64,000 bases of DNA from Micrococcaceae bacterium Sec5.1 (GCA_039636795.1 CP143430.1:4712001-4776000), one strand, 5' to 3'; counted from the first letter of the stretch, positions 17,189 through 25,775 are shown. Program-made: numbers and translations. The notes: a model not told the origin generated them from the letters alone.

Positions 17189-18281
17189 ACGCCTTGTCGA
17201 TGGCCTCTTTCAACGCGCCCAACACCAAAGTCACCGACGCCCGGTTCGCGTTCGGCCCCATCATTCCGATGCGCCAGACCGTATCCGTGAACTCGCCCAC
17301 CCCGGAACCGATCTCCATACTGAAGTTCTCCAGAAGGTAAGCGCGGACGGCGGCCGAGTTGACGCCGTCGGGCACTTTCACGGTGGTGAGGCTCGGCAGT
17401 CGGGCGCCTTCGGCCGCGAACAGCTCAAGTCCCATCTCCTGCAGGCCGCTCTGCAAGGCAGCGCCGGCAGCGCGGTGGCGGGCTTGGACGACGTCGAGCC
17501 CCTCGGCGAGGATGCGGTCGAGCGCGGCTTCGAGACCGGCGATCATGGTGACCGGCGCCGTGTGGTGGTACGTACGGGCACCGCTGGCAGCCCCGACGTA
17601 GCCGCCGAGCAGGCCGATATCCAGGTACCACGAGCGCGGATCCTTGACGCGACGCTCAAACGCGCGGTCGGACACGGTGAATGGCGAAAGCCCTGGCGGA
17701 ACGCCCAGGCACTTTTGAGTCCCGGCATATCCGACGTCGATCCCCCAGTCGTCTGCCAAGAGCTCCAGTCCGCCGATGGACGTCACGGCGTCGGTGATCA
17801 GCAAGGCGTCGCCCTTTCCTGCCCCCAGCGCAGCGATGTCGGAGAGGACGCCGACGGACGTTTCAGCATGGACGGCCGCAATCACCTTCGGATGAGGATG
17901 GGCCGAGAGCACCCGATCTGCATCCACCGGCTGGCCCCACTCGTGGTCGACCCGAACGACACTTGCCCCGCACCGCCGGGCGACCTCACACATTCGCGCC
18001 CCAAAAAGTCCATTGACAGCGATCACCGCCACATCGCCATCGGACACGGTGTTCACAAAAGCGGCCTCCATGCCGCCCGAACCTGTGGCACTCAACGGGA
18101 GCGTGCGCGCATTCGAAGTACCCCAGACAGCCCGCAAACCCTCGCATGTACGGTCCAAGCGTTCGATGAAGACCGGATCCAGATGGCCGAGCACTGGATA
18201 GGCCAGTGCAGCCATGGCCTCGGGGTAGCAGTTGCTCGGACCGGGACCGAACAGGAACCTTGACGTCAGAATGTCGGGCAT
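17187..18281 (-). CDS. pucG: Ureidoglycine/alanine-glyoxylate aminotransferase, PucG-like
   Basis: The 364-residue class V PLP-dependent aminotransferase starts FLFGPGPSNCYPEAM, has the cofactor aspartate in LITDAVTSIGG (Asp164) and the Schiff-base lysine in YAGTQKCLGVPPG (Lys190). The family includes alanine-, serine- and ureidoglycine-glyoxylate aminotransferases, and the substrate cannot be fixed from sequence. With allB, uraD, uraH and gcl nearby, the PucG role (ureidoglycine plus glyoxylate to glycine and oxalurate-type product) is the best inference. It is transcribed alone, toward the kinase locus. Confidence 0.85.
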   Translation of the reverse strand: MPDILTSRFLFGPGPSNCYPEAMAALAYPVLGHLDPVFIERLDRTCEGLRAVWGTSNARTLPLSATGSGGMEAAFVNTVSDGDVAVIAVNGLFGARMCEVARRCGASVVRVDHEWGQPVDADRVLSAHPHPKVIAAVHAETSVGVLSDIAALGAGKGDALLITDAVTSIGGLELLADDWGIDVGYAGTQKCLGVPPGLSPFTVSDRAFERRVKDPRSWYLDIGLLGGYVGAASGARTYHHTAPVTMIAGLEAALDRILAEGLDVVQARHRAAGAALQSGLQEMGLELFAAEGARLPSLTTVKVPDGVNSAAVRAYLLENFSMEIGSGVGEFTDTVWRIGMMGPNANRASVTLVLGALKEAIDKA

Positions 18282-18438
18282 GTGCGAACTCCTTCAGCTG
18301 GTTCTCGTCATTCTGCCCCAGGGTGCCGTGCGGTGCGAGTCTCCAAGCCCCGAGCCTCCAAGCCCAAACTGCTAAGGTTACTCATCAATGCGGAGGCCGC
18401 CACGGTAAGGGGACAGCCGCCACAGTGAGGGGACAAGG

Positions 18439-19269
18439 GTGACGACTGAAGGAAATGAGCAGCCAGAGAAGGGCGTCCGCGGCGAGGTAACCCAAGACCG
18501 ATTCGTTGCGGGACAAGATCTCACAAGGTGGAACACCCGGATTGGCCGTGTCCTGGCGGGGGCTGCACAACGAATCACCAAACTTCTGGGCCCTTACGCA
18601 GCGCTGATCATCACGTTGGCTGTGGGACTTCTCATTGCCGTCTCCCTCGCAGTGGCTTTCGGCGAGGTCTACGAGTCGGTCACCGAAGCCGACGGGGTCG
18701 CGGGCCTCGACCACCCTGTCCTTGACGCAGCCAAGACCGTTCGCTCCCCTGCAGTGGACCTTGCCATCACCGCTTACACGAATGTTGGCGGCACGGTTGG
18801 CATGCCGATCATCGCGGTGGGGATCATGATTGCGTTGGCCACGAAGCGCCGCTCTTGGACTCCTGTCATCCTGATGCTGACAGCGGGCCTGGGCTCACTG
18901 CTGATGACGATTCTGGGCAAGCCTCTGTTTGGCCGCACCCGCCCTGACCTCGCGGACGCCATTCCTCCGTACGAGCACTCGCCGTCGTTCCCCAGCGGCC
19001 ACTCCCTGAATTCCATCGTGATCGCAGGAATCGTGGCCTACTTGATCATTCTTCGCCTCAAAACGGCCAAGGCCAGAATCATCACCGTCGTCCTTGCATC
19101 AGCGTTTGCCGCGACCACGGGCTTGAGCCGCGTCTACCTCGGACACCACTGGCTCACAGATGTCCTGGCCGCGTGGGCTCTCGGCATAGCATGGCTTGCC
19201 TTGGTCATTACGGCGCACCGCCTCTACCTCACTGTGAGAACGCGGCGCCCCGACGCGGTACTCTCTTGA
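18439..19269 (+). CDS. PAP2-family membrane phosphatase
   Basis: The 276-residue protein starts at GTG 18439 behind a GAGGGGAC site. It has about six membrane segments and the three phosphatase motifs in order: KPLFGRTRP, PSFPSGHS and SRVYLGHHWLTD. The active site faces the outside in this superfamily, which dephosphorylates lipid phosphates such as undecaprenyl pyrophosphate or phosphatidate. The N-terminal 40 residues are cytosolic and charged. Its stop codon overlaps the -35 of the predicted uraD promoter. No functional link to the purine genes is evident. Confidence 0.88.
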   Translation: MTTEGNEQPEKGVRGEVTQDRFVAGQDLTRWNTRIGRVLAGAAQRITKLLGPYAALIITLAVGLLIAVSLAVAFGEVYESVTEADGVAGLDHPVLDAAKTVRSPAVDLAITAYTNVGGTVGMPIIAVGIMIALATKRRSWTPVILMLTAGLGSLLMTILGKPLFGRTRPDLADAIPPYEHSPSFPSGHSLNSIVIAGIVAYLIILRLKTAKARIITVVLASAFAATTGLSRVYLGHHWLTDVLAAWALGIAWLALVITAHRLYLTVRTRRPDAVLS

Positions 19270-19296
19270 CACCAGAGCAAGTGCTCGGCTTAACTA
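19266..19296 (+). promoter_or_regulatory. Predicted promoter of uraD-uraH
   Basis: TTGACA at 19266-19271 is followed by TTAACTA at 19290-19296, giving 18-19 bp spacing. The operator-like palindrome begins 23 bp further on, as at hyi. Confidence 0.45.
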
Positions 19297-19318
19297 TTTA
19301 CGTATGCTGAAATAACAG

Positions 19319-19333
19319 TTCCATGATGCGGAA
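19319..19333. promoter_or_regulatory. Operator-like palindrome TTCC-N7-GGAA (uraD copy)
   Basis: The site reads TTCCATGATGCGGAA and shares TTCCAnnAnGCGGAA with the hyi site at 5233-5247. An extra inverted half site TTCCGCAT lies at 19373-19380, pairing with ATGCGGAA at 19326-19333. Placement just past the predicted transcription start suggests repression. Confidence 0.45.
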
Positions 19334-19423
19334 GCAATGAGAAGCAAGCTTCCTCCTGCTAAAAGGTAGGAGTTCCGCATAGCCCACACCATGGATGCCA
19401 GCATTTGCACGAGGATGACAAGC

Positions 19424-19933
19424 ATGGAGCTTGCAGTATTCAACAGTGTTGACCGGGACGAGGCCATCAGGACCCTGACCCCTTGCCTGGATATCAGCCG
19501 CTGGGTTGAGGACGTCGCCGACGCCCGACCCTTCACGAGCGTCGACGAACTGCTGGGTCAGGCCCGCCAAGCCGCCGAGCCGTTCACGCCGGAAGAGGTG
19601 GAATCCGCGCTCGCCCACCACCCCCGGATCGGCGAACGACCCAAGGCCCAGACCACCGAGGCGGCCATGTCCCGTTCGGAACAATCCGGAGTGGACCCCA
19701 GCGACGACGGCACAGCCGCCGCCCTCGCCGAGGGGAACCATGCTTACGAAGAGAAGTTCGGCAGGGTCTTCCTGATCCGCGCGGCAGGACGCAGCGCGCA
19801 GGAGATCCTGAGTTCCCTTCAGGAACGCCTCACCCACACCCCCGAAGAAGAAGACGCAATTGTGGCTGGCCAGCTGCGGGAGATCGCATTGCTGCGACTC
19901 TCAGGCGTGATCAGCGAAGGAGAAAATGCATGA
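19424..19933 (+). CDS. uraD: OHCU decarboxylase
   Basis: The 169-residue protein decarboxylates 2-oxo-4-hydroxy-4-carboxy-5-ureidoimidazoline to S-allantoin. The signature HHPRIGERPKA contains the active-site histidine and the loop that holds the substrate, and the helical RTLTPCLDISRWVEDVADARPF start is typical. ATG 19424 is chosen because CGAGGA lies 8 bases upstream; in-frame ATGs at 19391 and 19415 lack a site. The stop overlaps uraH by 4 bp. Its product allantoin is the substrate of AllB from the upstream operon. Confidence 0.92.
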   Translation: MELAVFNSVDRDEAIRTLTPCLDISRWVEDVADARPFTSVDELLGQARQAAEPFTPEEVESALAHHPRIGERPKAQTTEAAMSRSEQSGVDPSDDGTAAALAEGNHAYEEKFGRVFLIRAAGRSAQEILSSLQERLTHTPEEEDAIVAGQLREIALLRLSGVISEGENA

Positions 19934-20271
19934 GTGTTTCACAGGTAACCACGCACATCCTGGATACCGGTTCCGGTCGCCCGGCGGCGGGGGTCGCCGT
20001 CGTACTCTACGTCCGCGAAGGCGATAACTGGACTCTGATCGCAAAGGGCGAGACCGATGCCGACGGCCGTATCAAGGACCTCGGTCCGGAGCGGATTCCG
20101 GGCGGCGCTTACCGTCTGAACTTTGCCACAGGCACCTACTACGAGGGCCTCGGCACGGAAACGTTCTTCCCGGAAGTGGATTTGAACTTCACGGTTTCGG
20201 ACGCCGGCGAGCACTATCACGTGCCGCTGCTGCTGAGCCCGTTCGCGTTTTCGACGTACCGCGGTAGCTGA
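19930..20271 (+). CDS. uraH: 5-hydroxyisourate hydrolase (transthyretin-like)
   Basis: The 113-residue protein hydrolyses 5-hydroxyisourate to OHCU. The N-terminal HILDTGSGRPAAGV, the arginine/histidine-bearing core, and the C-terminal tetrapeptide YRGS with preceding PFAFST are diagnostic of HIU hydrolases as opposed to transthyretin. It is coupled to uraD by an ATGA overlap, the usual order for consecutive urate-pathway steps. Uricase, the preceding enzyme, is not encoded next to it. Confidence 0.94.
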   Translation: MSVSQVTTHILDTGSGRPAAGVAVVLYVREGDNWTLIAKGETDADGRIKDLGPERIPGGAYRLNFATGTYYEGLGTETFFPEVDLNFTVSDAGEHYHVPLLLSPFAFSTYRGS

Positions 20272-20276
20272 TTCAA

Positions 20277-20339
20277 CGCCGAGGTGGCAGTTAATGCCAA
20301 TGTTCAGCGAGGACATTGGCATTAACTGCCACCTCGGCG
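20277..20339. repeat. Perfect 27-bp inverted repeat
   Basis: Both arms (20277-20303 and 20313-20339) are perfectly complementary over 27 bp around a 9-base loop, containing GGCAGTTAATGCC. It follows the uraH stop by 5 bases, ends 21 bases before the next ATG and lacks a T-run. It may terminate uraDH transcription, or it may be a repeat element. Confidence 0.75.
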
Positions 20340-20360
20340 AGGAACGGTAGGCTTGAAGGC

Positions 20361-20705
20361 ATGGCTTCTGAGGACACCAACGCCCAATCCGGAAACGGCA
20401 CTGCCCGCCGCGAAATCACAGTTCGCCGCGCACCCAAGTTCGTTCCGTTCATGATTCTCGGTGCCATTGTGGGTGCAATCGCCGCCGCCTTCATCGCGTA
20501 TGGCCGTCCCGCGGACCCCGCCTTCGACGCCAGCACCGTCTTCGGCTTCTTCCTGGTGGCCTGCGTTTCCGGAGGCGTCATCCTGTTCTCGATCCTCGCC
20601 CTGGTTCTGGACCGGATCAGCGTCAAGCGGTCCAAGCGTGCCGTAGTGGAAGCCGTCCCGGATTCGGTTCCGGATGAGGGTCCAGAGCACGACGGCGGTC
20701 GCTAG
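20361..20705 (+). CDS. Small two-helix membrane protein
   Basis: The 114-residue product has a charged N-terminus (about 1-28) and two membrane helices, FMILGAIVGAIAAAFIAYG (about 30-48) and FGFFLVACVSGGVILFSILALVL (about 62-84). A basic patch (DRISVKRSKRA) and an acidic C-terminal tail follow. The family is common just upstream of purF in this group of actinobacteria but has no known function that I can name. Start ATG 20361 is preceded by GAAGG. Confidence 0.65.
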   Translation: MASEDTNAQSGNGTARREITVRRAPKFVPFMILGAIVGAIAAAFIAYGRPADPAFDASTVFGFFLVACVSGGVILFSILALVLDRISVKRSKRAVVEAVPDSVPDEGPEHDGGR

Positions 20706-20839
20706 GCAGGCAGCCCGACGCACCTCTTTCGGGGGTGCTGTTGTGAGACACACCGCATTTTTGCCAAATGAAGCCTGTTCGCGGGGTCACAAAGCCGGAG
20801 CGGGAACTTACCACGGCCACAACATGAGACAATCGACCA

Positions 20840-22468
20840 GTGGCACGTGGCGACGGAAAACTTTCTCATGATCTTCTCCCCGGCGAAAAAGGCCCTCAGG
20901 ACGCTTGTGGCGTCTTTGGGGTCTGGGCTCCCGGTGAAGAAGTAGCAAAACTCACCTATTACGGGCTGTATGCGCTGCAGCACCGCGGACAAGAATCGGC
21001 TGGTATTGCTACCAGTGACGGCAAGCGCATCAACGTCTATAAAGACATGGGCCTCGTGTCCCAGGTCTTCGATGAGACGACCCTGAACACCCTCACCGGG
21101 CACCTGGCCGTTGGCCACTGCCGGTACTCCACCACTGGTGCAAGCCACTGGGCCAATGCGCAGCCCACCTTGGGCGCAACCGCGACCGGCACGGTTGCCT
21201 TGGCCCACAACGGCAACCTGACCAACACCGCTGAACTCCGGGAAATGATCCTTCAGCGCAATGATGGCCAGTTGACCGGTGAGATGAAGCAGGGCAACAC
21301 CTCGGACACCGCCTTGGTGACCGCACTCCTTGAGGGCGAAGAGGGCAAAACCCTGGAGCAGACCGCGTTGGAGCTGCTGCCCAAGATCAAGGGTGGCTTC
21401 TGTTTCGTCTTCATGGACGAAGGAACGCTCTACGCCGCCCGCGACACCTACGGCATCCGGCCGCTGTGTCTGGGCCGCCTGGAGCGTGGCTGGGTTGTTG
21501 CTTCGGAGCAAGCCGGCCTGGCCACAGTTGGTGCGAGCTTCATCCGTGAGATCGAGCCCGGCGAGTTCATTGCCATCGATGAGGACGGCGTCCGCTCCCA
21601 GCGTTTCGCCGAGGCAACGCCTGCCGGCTGTGTCTTCGAATACGTTTACCTTGCCCGTCCGGATGCTGCCATCGCCGGCCGCTCCGTGTACGAAGCCCGT
21701 GTTGAGATGGGCCGCCAGTTGGCCCGCGAGAACACCCACGAGGCCGACATCGTCATTCCAGTTCCCGAATCCGGCACCCCCGCCGCAGTTGGTTATGCGG
21801 AGCAGTCCGGCATCCCCTTCGCTCATGGCTTCGTCAAGAACGCCTACGTGGGGCGCACCTTCATCCAGCCATCGCAGACGCTGCGCCAGTTGGGTATACG
21901 CCTCAAGCTCAACGCCTTGGAATCCGTCATCCGGGGCAAGCGCGTTGTTGTTGTGGATGACTCGATCGTCCGTGGCAACACGCAACGCGCCATCGTGCGG
22001 ATGCTCCGCGAAGCAGGTGCCGCTGCTGTCCACGTGAAGATCTCCTCTCCCCCGGTCCAGTGGCCTTGCTTCTACGGCATCGACTTCGCCTCCCGCGCAG
22101 AGCTGATTGCCAACGGCGCCACGATCGAGGAAATCTCCCAGGCAATCGGAGCCGACTCGCTGGCCTACATCTCCGAAGACGGCATGATCGGCGCAACCCA
22201 GCAGCCGCGCGAACGCCTCTGCACCGCCTGCTTCACCGGCCAGTACCCGATTGAGCTGCCGCATGCCGACAAGCTGGGCAAGAACCTGCTGGAGCGCACG
22301 GATCTCGGCGGACTGCCCGCTGCTGAGTCCCTCTCAGTGGACGACTCCGAGGATCCGGCCGAGAAGCCCGGCGCTACGGGCTGCGATCCTGGCCCGGATG
22401 CCGAATTCGAGAACCTGCTGACCGACGCTGATCGTTTGACCGACGCCGACAAGAAAGAGTCTGTATGA
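20840..22468 (+). CDS. purF: Amidophosphoribosyltransferase
   Basis: The 542-residue enzyme performs the first step of purine synthesis (PRPP plus glutamine to phosphoribosylamine). The GTG start is followed by a 22-residue propeptide ending QDA, then Cys23 of CGVFGVW, the glutaminase nucleophile after cleavage. The PRPP loop is VVVVDDSIVRGNTQRAI. Cysteines in GCVFEYVYLARPD, WPCFYGID and LCTACFTG match the 4Fe-4S ligands of the Bacillus-type enzyme, so oxygen-sensitive cluster control is likely. The C-terminus carries about 60 extra acidic residues. The stop overlaps purM by 4 bp. Confidence 0.95.
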   Translation: MARGDGKLSHDLLPGEKGPQDACGVFGVWAPGEEVAKLTYYGLYALQHRGQESAGIATSDGKRINVYKDMGLVSQVFDETTLNTLTGHLAVGHCRYSTTGASHWANAQPTLGATATGTVALAHNGNLTNTAELREMILQRNDGQLTGEMKQGNTSDTALVTALLEGEEGKTLEQTALELLPKIKGGFCFVFMDEGTLYAARDTYGIRPLCLGRLERGWVVASEQAGLATVGASFIREIEPGEFIAIDEDGVRSQRFAEATPAGCVFEYVYLARPDAAIAGRSVYEARVEMGRQLARENTHEADIVIPVPESGTPAAVGYAEQSGIPFAHGFVKNAYVGRTFIQPSQTLRQLGIRLKLNALESVIRGKRVVVVDDSIVRGNTQRAIVRMLREAGAAAVHVKISSPPVQWPCFYGIDFASRAELIANGATIEEISQAIGADSLAYISEDGMIGATQQPRERLCTACFTGQYPIELPHADKLGKNLLERTDLGGLPAAESLSVDDSEDPAEKPGATGCDPGPDAEFENLLTDADRLTDADKKESV

Positions 22469-23622
22469 CCTCCGCAACCCCCGCCGCTGGAAGCACCCCG
22501 AATTCAACGGGCATCACCTACGCCTCCGCGGGTGTCGACGTCGAAGCGGGAGACCGCGCAGTCGAGCTCATGAAGGATGCCGTGAAGGCGACCCACAACA
22601 CCTCGGTGATTGGCGGCGTCGGCGGTTTCGCAGGCTTGTACGATGTCTCGAAGCTGCTGACCTACAAGAAGCCGCTGCTGGCCACGTCAACTGACGGTGT
22701 GGGCACCAAGGTTGCTATTGCGCAGGCCATGGACATCCACGACACGATTGGTTTCGACCTCGTGGGCATGGTCGTGGACGACATCGTGGTGGTTGGCGCC
22801 GAGCCCCTCTACATGACGGACTACATCGCTTGCGGCAAGGTTGTCCCCGAGCGCATTGCGGACATTGTCCGCGGTATCGCAGCTGCTTGCTCCGTTGCCG
22901 GCACCGCCCTGGTTGGCGGCGAGACCGCTGAGCACCCGGGCCTGCTAGGTGAGCACGAATACGACGTCGCGGGTGCCGCTACCGGTGTTGTCGAAGCTGA
23001 CGCCTTGCTCGGTCCGGACCGGGTCCGCGGCGGAGACGTCGTGATTGGCATGGCCTCCTCGGGCCTGCACTCCAACGGCTACTCTTTGGTCCGCCGCGTC
23101 ATAAACCACGCTGGCTGGGCCTTGGATCGCCAGGTTTCCGAGCTCGGCCGCACACTTGGCGAAGAGCTCCTGGAGCCCACGCGCGTCTACGCAGCCGACT
23201 GCCTGGACCTCGCCCGCACGTTCCCGGTCTCAGCCGGCCAGGCCGTCCACGGGTTCAGCCACGTCACCGGTGGTGGCCTGGCAGCCAACCTGGCGCGTGT
23301 CCTCCCGCAGGGCCTGGTTGCCACTGTTGACCGCAACACGTGGGAACTGCCGGCTATCTTCAAGCTTGTTTCCGAGCTTGGCAATGTGCCGCTCGCCGAC
23401 CTTGAGCGCACGCTGAACCTCGGTGTCGGCATGGTGGCAATCGTGTCCCCGGAAGCCGCTGACGCAGCCGTGGCACGCCTCAACGAGCGCGGCCTGCCGT
23501 CCTGGATCATGGGTACGGTTACTGCAGATTCTGACTCGATCGACAAGACAGGCCCGGACTACGTCCAGGGTGCCAAGGGCGTCGACGGCGGTGCCGTACG
23601 TTTGGTGAACGCCTACGCATAG
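22465..23622 (+). CDS. purM: Phosphoribosylformylglycinamidine cyclo-ligase (AIR synthetase)
   Basis: The 385-residue ATP-dependent enzyme closes the imidazole ring in purine synthesis. The N-terminal ITYASAGVDVEAGDRAVELM, the STDGVGTK loop, GFDLVGMVVDDIVVVGAEPL, LVGGETAEHPG and HVTGGGLAANLARVLP are all in place. It is coupled to purF by an ATGA overlap and followed by a strong intrinsic terminator. The N-terminal 20 residues are longer than in E. coli and poorly conserved. Confidence 0.95.
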   Translation: MTSATPAAGSTPNSTGITYASAGVDVEAGDRAVELMKDAVKATHNTSVIGGVGGFAGLYDVSKLLTYKKPLLATSTDGVGTKVAIAQAMDIHDTIGFDLVGMVVDDIVVVGAEPLYMTDYIACGKVVPERIADIVRGIAAACSVAGTALVGGETAEHPGLLGEHEYDVAGAATGVVEADALLGPDRVRGGDVVIGMASSGLHSNGYSLVRRVINHAGWALDRQVSELGRTLGEELLEPTRVYAADCLDLARTFPVSAGQAVHGFSHVTGGGLAANLARVLPQGLVATVDRNTWELPAIFKLVSELGNVPLADLERTLNLGVGMVAIVSPEAADAAVARLNERGLPSWIMGTVTADSDSIDKTGPDYVQGAKGVDGGAVRLVNAYA

Positions 23623-23645
23623 GCGCGCTTCCTCTTAGTTAAAGA

Positions 23646-23690
23646 CGGCCGGGCAGTTGATCTCAACTGCCCGGCCGCTCTTTTTTGTTT
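23646..23690 (+). terminator. Intrinsic terminator after purM
   Basis: A 15-bp perfect stem (CGGCCGGGCAGTTGA with its complement) has a 2-base loop and is followed by CTCTTTTTTGTTTTT. It ends 8 bp before the convergent VOC gene's 3' end. Confidence 0.9.
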
Positions 23691-23697
23691 TTGCTGT

Positions 23698-24468
23698 TCA
23701 GATCTGGATCAAGCTGAGAACGCCGCCCTGGGGATCCCGGATAGTAGCCAGAGATCCTGCTTCTGGCCTGTCTTCCGGCTCCACAAGCACGATTCCACCC
23801 GCGGCTACCGCTACTTCGGCGGCTTGACGAACATCCGCCACTCCGAAATAGATCTGCCAACCGGCTTCTTCCCCCTCTTCGGCAGGGACAATCCCGGCCA
23901 CCTCCTCGCCTTTGACCATCAGCGTGCTGTAACTGCCGCCGTCGTCCTGGGGATATTCGGTGACTTCATGCCCGAAAAGCTGCTGGAAAAAAGCGATGGC
24001 GGCCTGCGGTTCCGGAGTCAGCAGCTCAGCCCAGGCCAAGGCGCCGGCCTGATTGAACAGATGGCTTCCAATGTGGGTGCCCGCTTGCCAGATCCCCGTT
24101 GTCCCGCCGCCGGGCGCCTCGATGAACGCCAGGACGCCTGTATCGGCAACCTGCTCCGGGCCAAACTCGAGCTTCCCACCAGCATGGACGGCGTCTTCCG
24201 CTATCTCCTCGGCGTCCGTTGCAGCGAGGTAGATGTTCCACTGTCCATGCTTGCCCGCAGCCTCCTGCATGGGGTTCTGCGGAGCGATGACCGCCACCAG
24301 GTCCTTGCCAACAAAGGCCTGAGCGTAGCTGCGACCGTCAGGTGTAGGGAGGTCCGTGAATGTCCAGTCGAACAGCTTGCCGTAGAACTCCTTGGCTGCG
24401 GGTACGTCCGGGGTCTGCAGATCGGCCCAACAGGGTTCACCGCTTGAATAATGCGTCCGGGAAGTCAT
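23698..24468 (-). CDS. Tandem VOC-superfamily (glyoxalase-like) protein 1
   Basis: The 256-residue protein consists of two VOC units (about 8-120 and 135-256). Each starts with a W-x-(D/E)L-x-T-x-D-x-x-x-A-x-x-FY/FF pattern: CWADLQTPDVPAAKEFYGKLF and WAELLTPEPQAAIAFFQQLF. Metal-ligand positions in such duplicated proteins are often partly lost, and I cannot assign a substrate. The ATG overlaps the stop of the upstream paralogue by 4 bp, so the two are one transcript. It is related to the mycobacterial CFP30B-type proteins of unknown function. Confidence 0.8.
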   Translation of the reverse strand: MTSRTHYSSGEPCWADLQTPDVPAAKEFYGKLFDWTFTDLPTPDGRSYAQAFVGKDLVAVIAPQNPMQEAAGKHGQWNIYLAATDAEEIAEDAVHAGGKLEFGPEQVADTGVLAFIEAPGGGTTGIWQAGTHIGSHLFNQAGALAWAELLTPEPQAAIAFFQQLFGHEVTEYPQDDGGSYSTLMVKGEEVAGIVPAEEGEEAGWQIYFGVADVRQAAEVAVAAGGIVLVEPEDRPEAGSLATIRDPQGGVLSLIQI

Positions 24469-25247
24469 GCGGCAAGTCCTGTCATGATGCTGAATGCGGC
24501 GCCGGCGGGGTCCATGAGCACAGCCATTCGTCCGACACCGGGAACATCGAAAGCCGGAGCGATTACGTGCGCTCCAAGCTCAACGGCCCGCTCCACTCCA
24601 GTATCTACCTCCTCGACGCCGAAATACGTCATCCAGAACGGCGAGAGTCCTTCAATGGGCAGCTTGAGGGCACCGGCAATCCGCTTTCCTTCCACGAGCA
24701 GGCTGGTGTACTCCTGAAGATCTCCAGCGGGTGTGGTTTCGCTGCTGCACCCCGTGACGGCCTCGTAGAACTTCACGGCCTTGGGGACGTCGTCCGTCTG
24801 TAGTTCGTTCCATATCATGGCGCCAGGCTCGTTGACCAAACCGGATCCGGGATGCGTTCCAGCTTCCCAGAAGCCGATCTGTGCACCCGTGGGATCTATG
24901 GCGAAGAACATCCGTCCGCTGCCATTCGGCACGTCGTCAGGCTCGAACAAGATCGACCCGCCTGCCGCCACAGCCCGTTCCGCTGCCTCATCCGCTGAGT
25001 CCACGGCAATGTAGTTGGCCCAGTAGGACGGCATTCCCTCCGGCGCATCCGGCATTTGCTGCATCATGCCGGCAACGTTCCGGCCGTGGAGTTTTGCCAT
25101 GTAGTAAGTCAGGCCGTTGCCGGCGTCCATGGGATCCAGCTCCCAGCCGAAGAGCTCACTGTAAAACCTCCGGGAAACCTCGACGTCGGTGGAGGACAGG
25201 TCCACCCAACATGGTGTCCCCTGCTTGTAACTCTCGACCGCCGGCAT
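24465..25247 (-). CDS. Tandem VOC-superfamily (glyoxalase-like) protein 2
   Basis: The 260-residue paralogue of the gene downstream also has two VOC units. The first reads PCWVDLSSTDVEVSRRFYSELFGW, and the second MIWNELQTDDVPKAVKFYEAVTG. GTxPGSGLVNEPGA between the units is typical of the family. It leads the two-gene operon, with a purine-rich AAAGGGAG before the ATG. The pair may have arisen by duplication, or the two may pair as a heterodimer; neither can be shown here. Confidence 0.8.
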   Translation of the reverse strand: MPAVESYKQGTPCWVDLSSTDVEVSRRFYSELFGWELDPMDAGNGLTYYMAKLHGRNVAGMMQQMPDAPEGMPSYWANYIAVDSADEAAERAVAAGGSILFEPDDVPNGSGRMFFAIDPTGAQIGFWEAGTHPGSGLVNEPGAMIWNELQTDDVPKAVKFYEAVTGCSSETTPAGDLQEYTSLLVEGKRIAGALKLPIEGLSPFWMTYFGVEEVDTGVERAVELGAHVIAPAFDVPGVGRMAVLMDPAGAAFSIMTGLAA

Positions 25248-25266
25248 GCCGCTCCCTTTCCTAGCA

Positions 25267-25325
25267 ACGCGGGGTCACTTGTGGCCCATGTTGAGGCCTG
25301 AAATGGGCCCTAACTGACCCCGCGT
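25267..25325. repeat. Nested inverted repeat upstream of the VOC operon
   Basis: The outer arms ACGCGGGGTCA and TGACCCCGCGT (11 bp, perfect) enclose inner arms GGCCCAT and ATGGGCC. It starts 20 bp upstream of the VOC start codon and could be an operator, a leader hairpin or a repeat element. Confidence 0.55.
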
Positions 25326-25411
25326 CGGAGTCCATGGGGACTACGCTATGGCGCTTCCACTGCTTGCGCCAGACGTGGGCCGCATTACCCCAGTGGTACT
25401 GATGCGAAAAA

Positions 25412-25459
25412 AGGCCCGCAGGGTACGCCAATGAATGGCGTGCCCTGCGGGCCTCTTTC
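25412..25459 (-). terminator. Intrinsic terminator of the DUF3073 gene (bidirectional form)
   Basis: A 19-bp stem (AGGCCCGCAGGGTACGCCA with its complement) has a 5-base loop. On the minus strand it is followed by TTTTTTC, fitting termination of the DUF3073 transcript. The other side has a shorter CTCTTT. Confidence 0.85.
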
Positions 25460-25550
25460 AGAGATATTCGGCATCCGAAGATGCGCGACGACCTTAATGT
25501 ACGACGGCGGTACGCAAGTCAGTGCCAGAGGCACCGATTGTTTGCGACAG

Positions 25551-25775
25551 CTATCCGATACGGCGGGTGTCTACCTCGTCGTCATCGTCTTCCGCGTACT
25601 TGTCCTCATAAGCCGAGTAGTCCGGCTCCGGGGGATCTTCGGGGAAGTGGCTCTTTACACGACTCGATGGGCCCGTGAGCTCACGCTCAAGTGCCGAGTA
25701 GTCAGTGTTCGGGGAGTAGTACTTGATGTCCCGAGCCTGCTTGGTAGCTTTTGCCTTTTGACGGCCGCGCCCCAT
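25551..25775 (-). CDS. DUF3073 protein
   Basis: The 74-residue protein starts MGRGRQKAKATKQARDIKYY, then SPNTDYSALERELTG, the family's fixed beginning. The rest is acidic (EDPPEPDYSAYEDKYAEDDDDE). ATG 25775 is chosen for that reason and because AAGGGGG precedes it. The family is small, soluble and restricted to actinobacteria, without a known function; the basic N-terminus followed by an acidic tail suggests a nucleic-acid or protein interaction. Confidence 0.9.
   Translation of the reverse strand: MGRGRQKAKATKQARDIKYYSPNTDYSALERELTGPSSRVKSHFPEDPPEPDYSAYEDKYAEDDDDEVDTRRIG

Noticed and set aside
17052..18263. 403-codon plus-strand open frame opposite pucG
   Set aside because: It is antisense to the complete aminotransferase with its PLP lysine; its start lies in the 32-bp repeat cluster.
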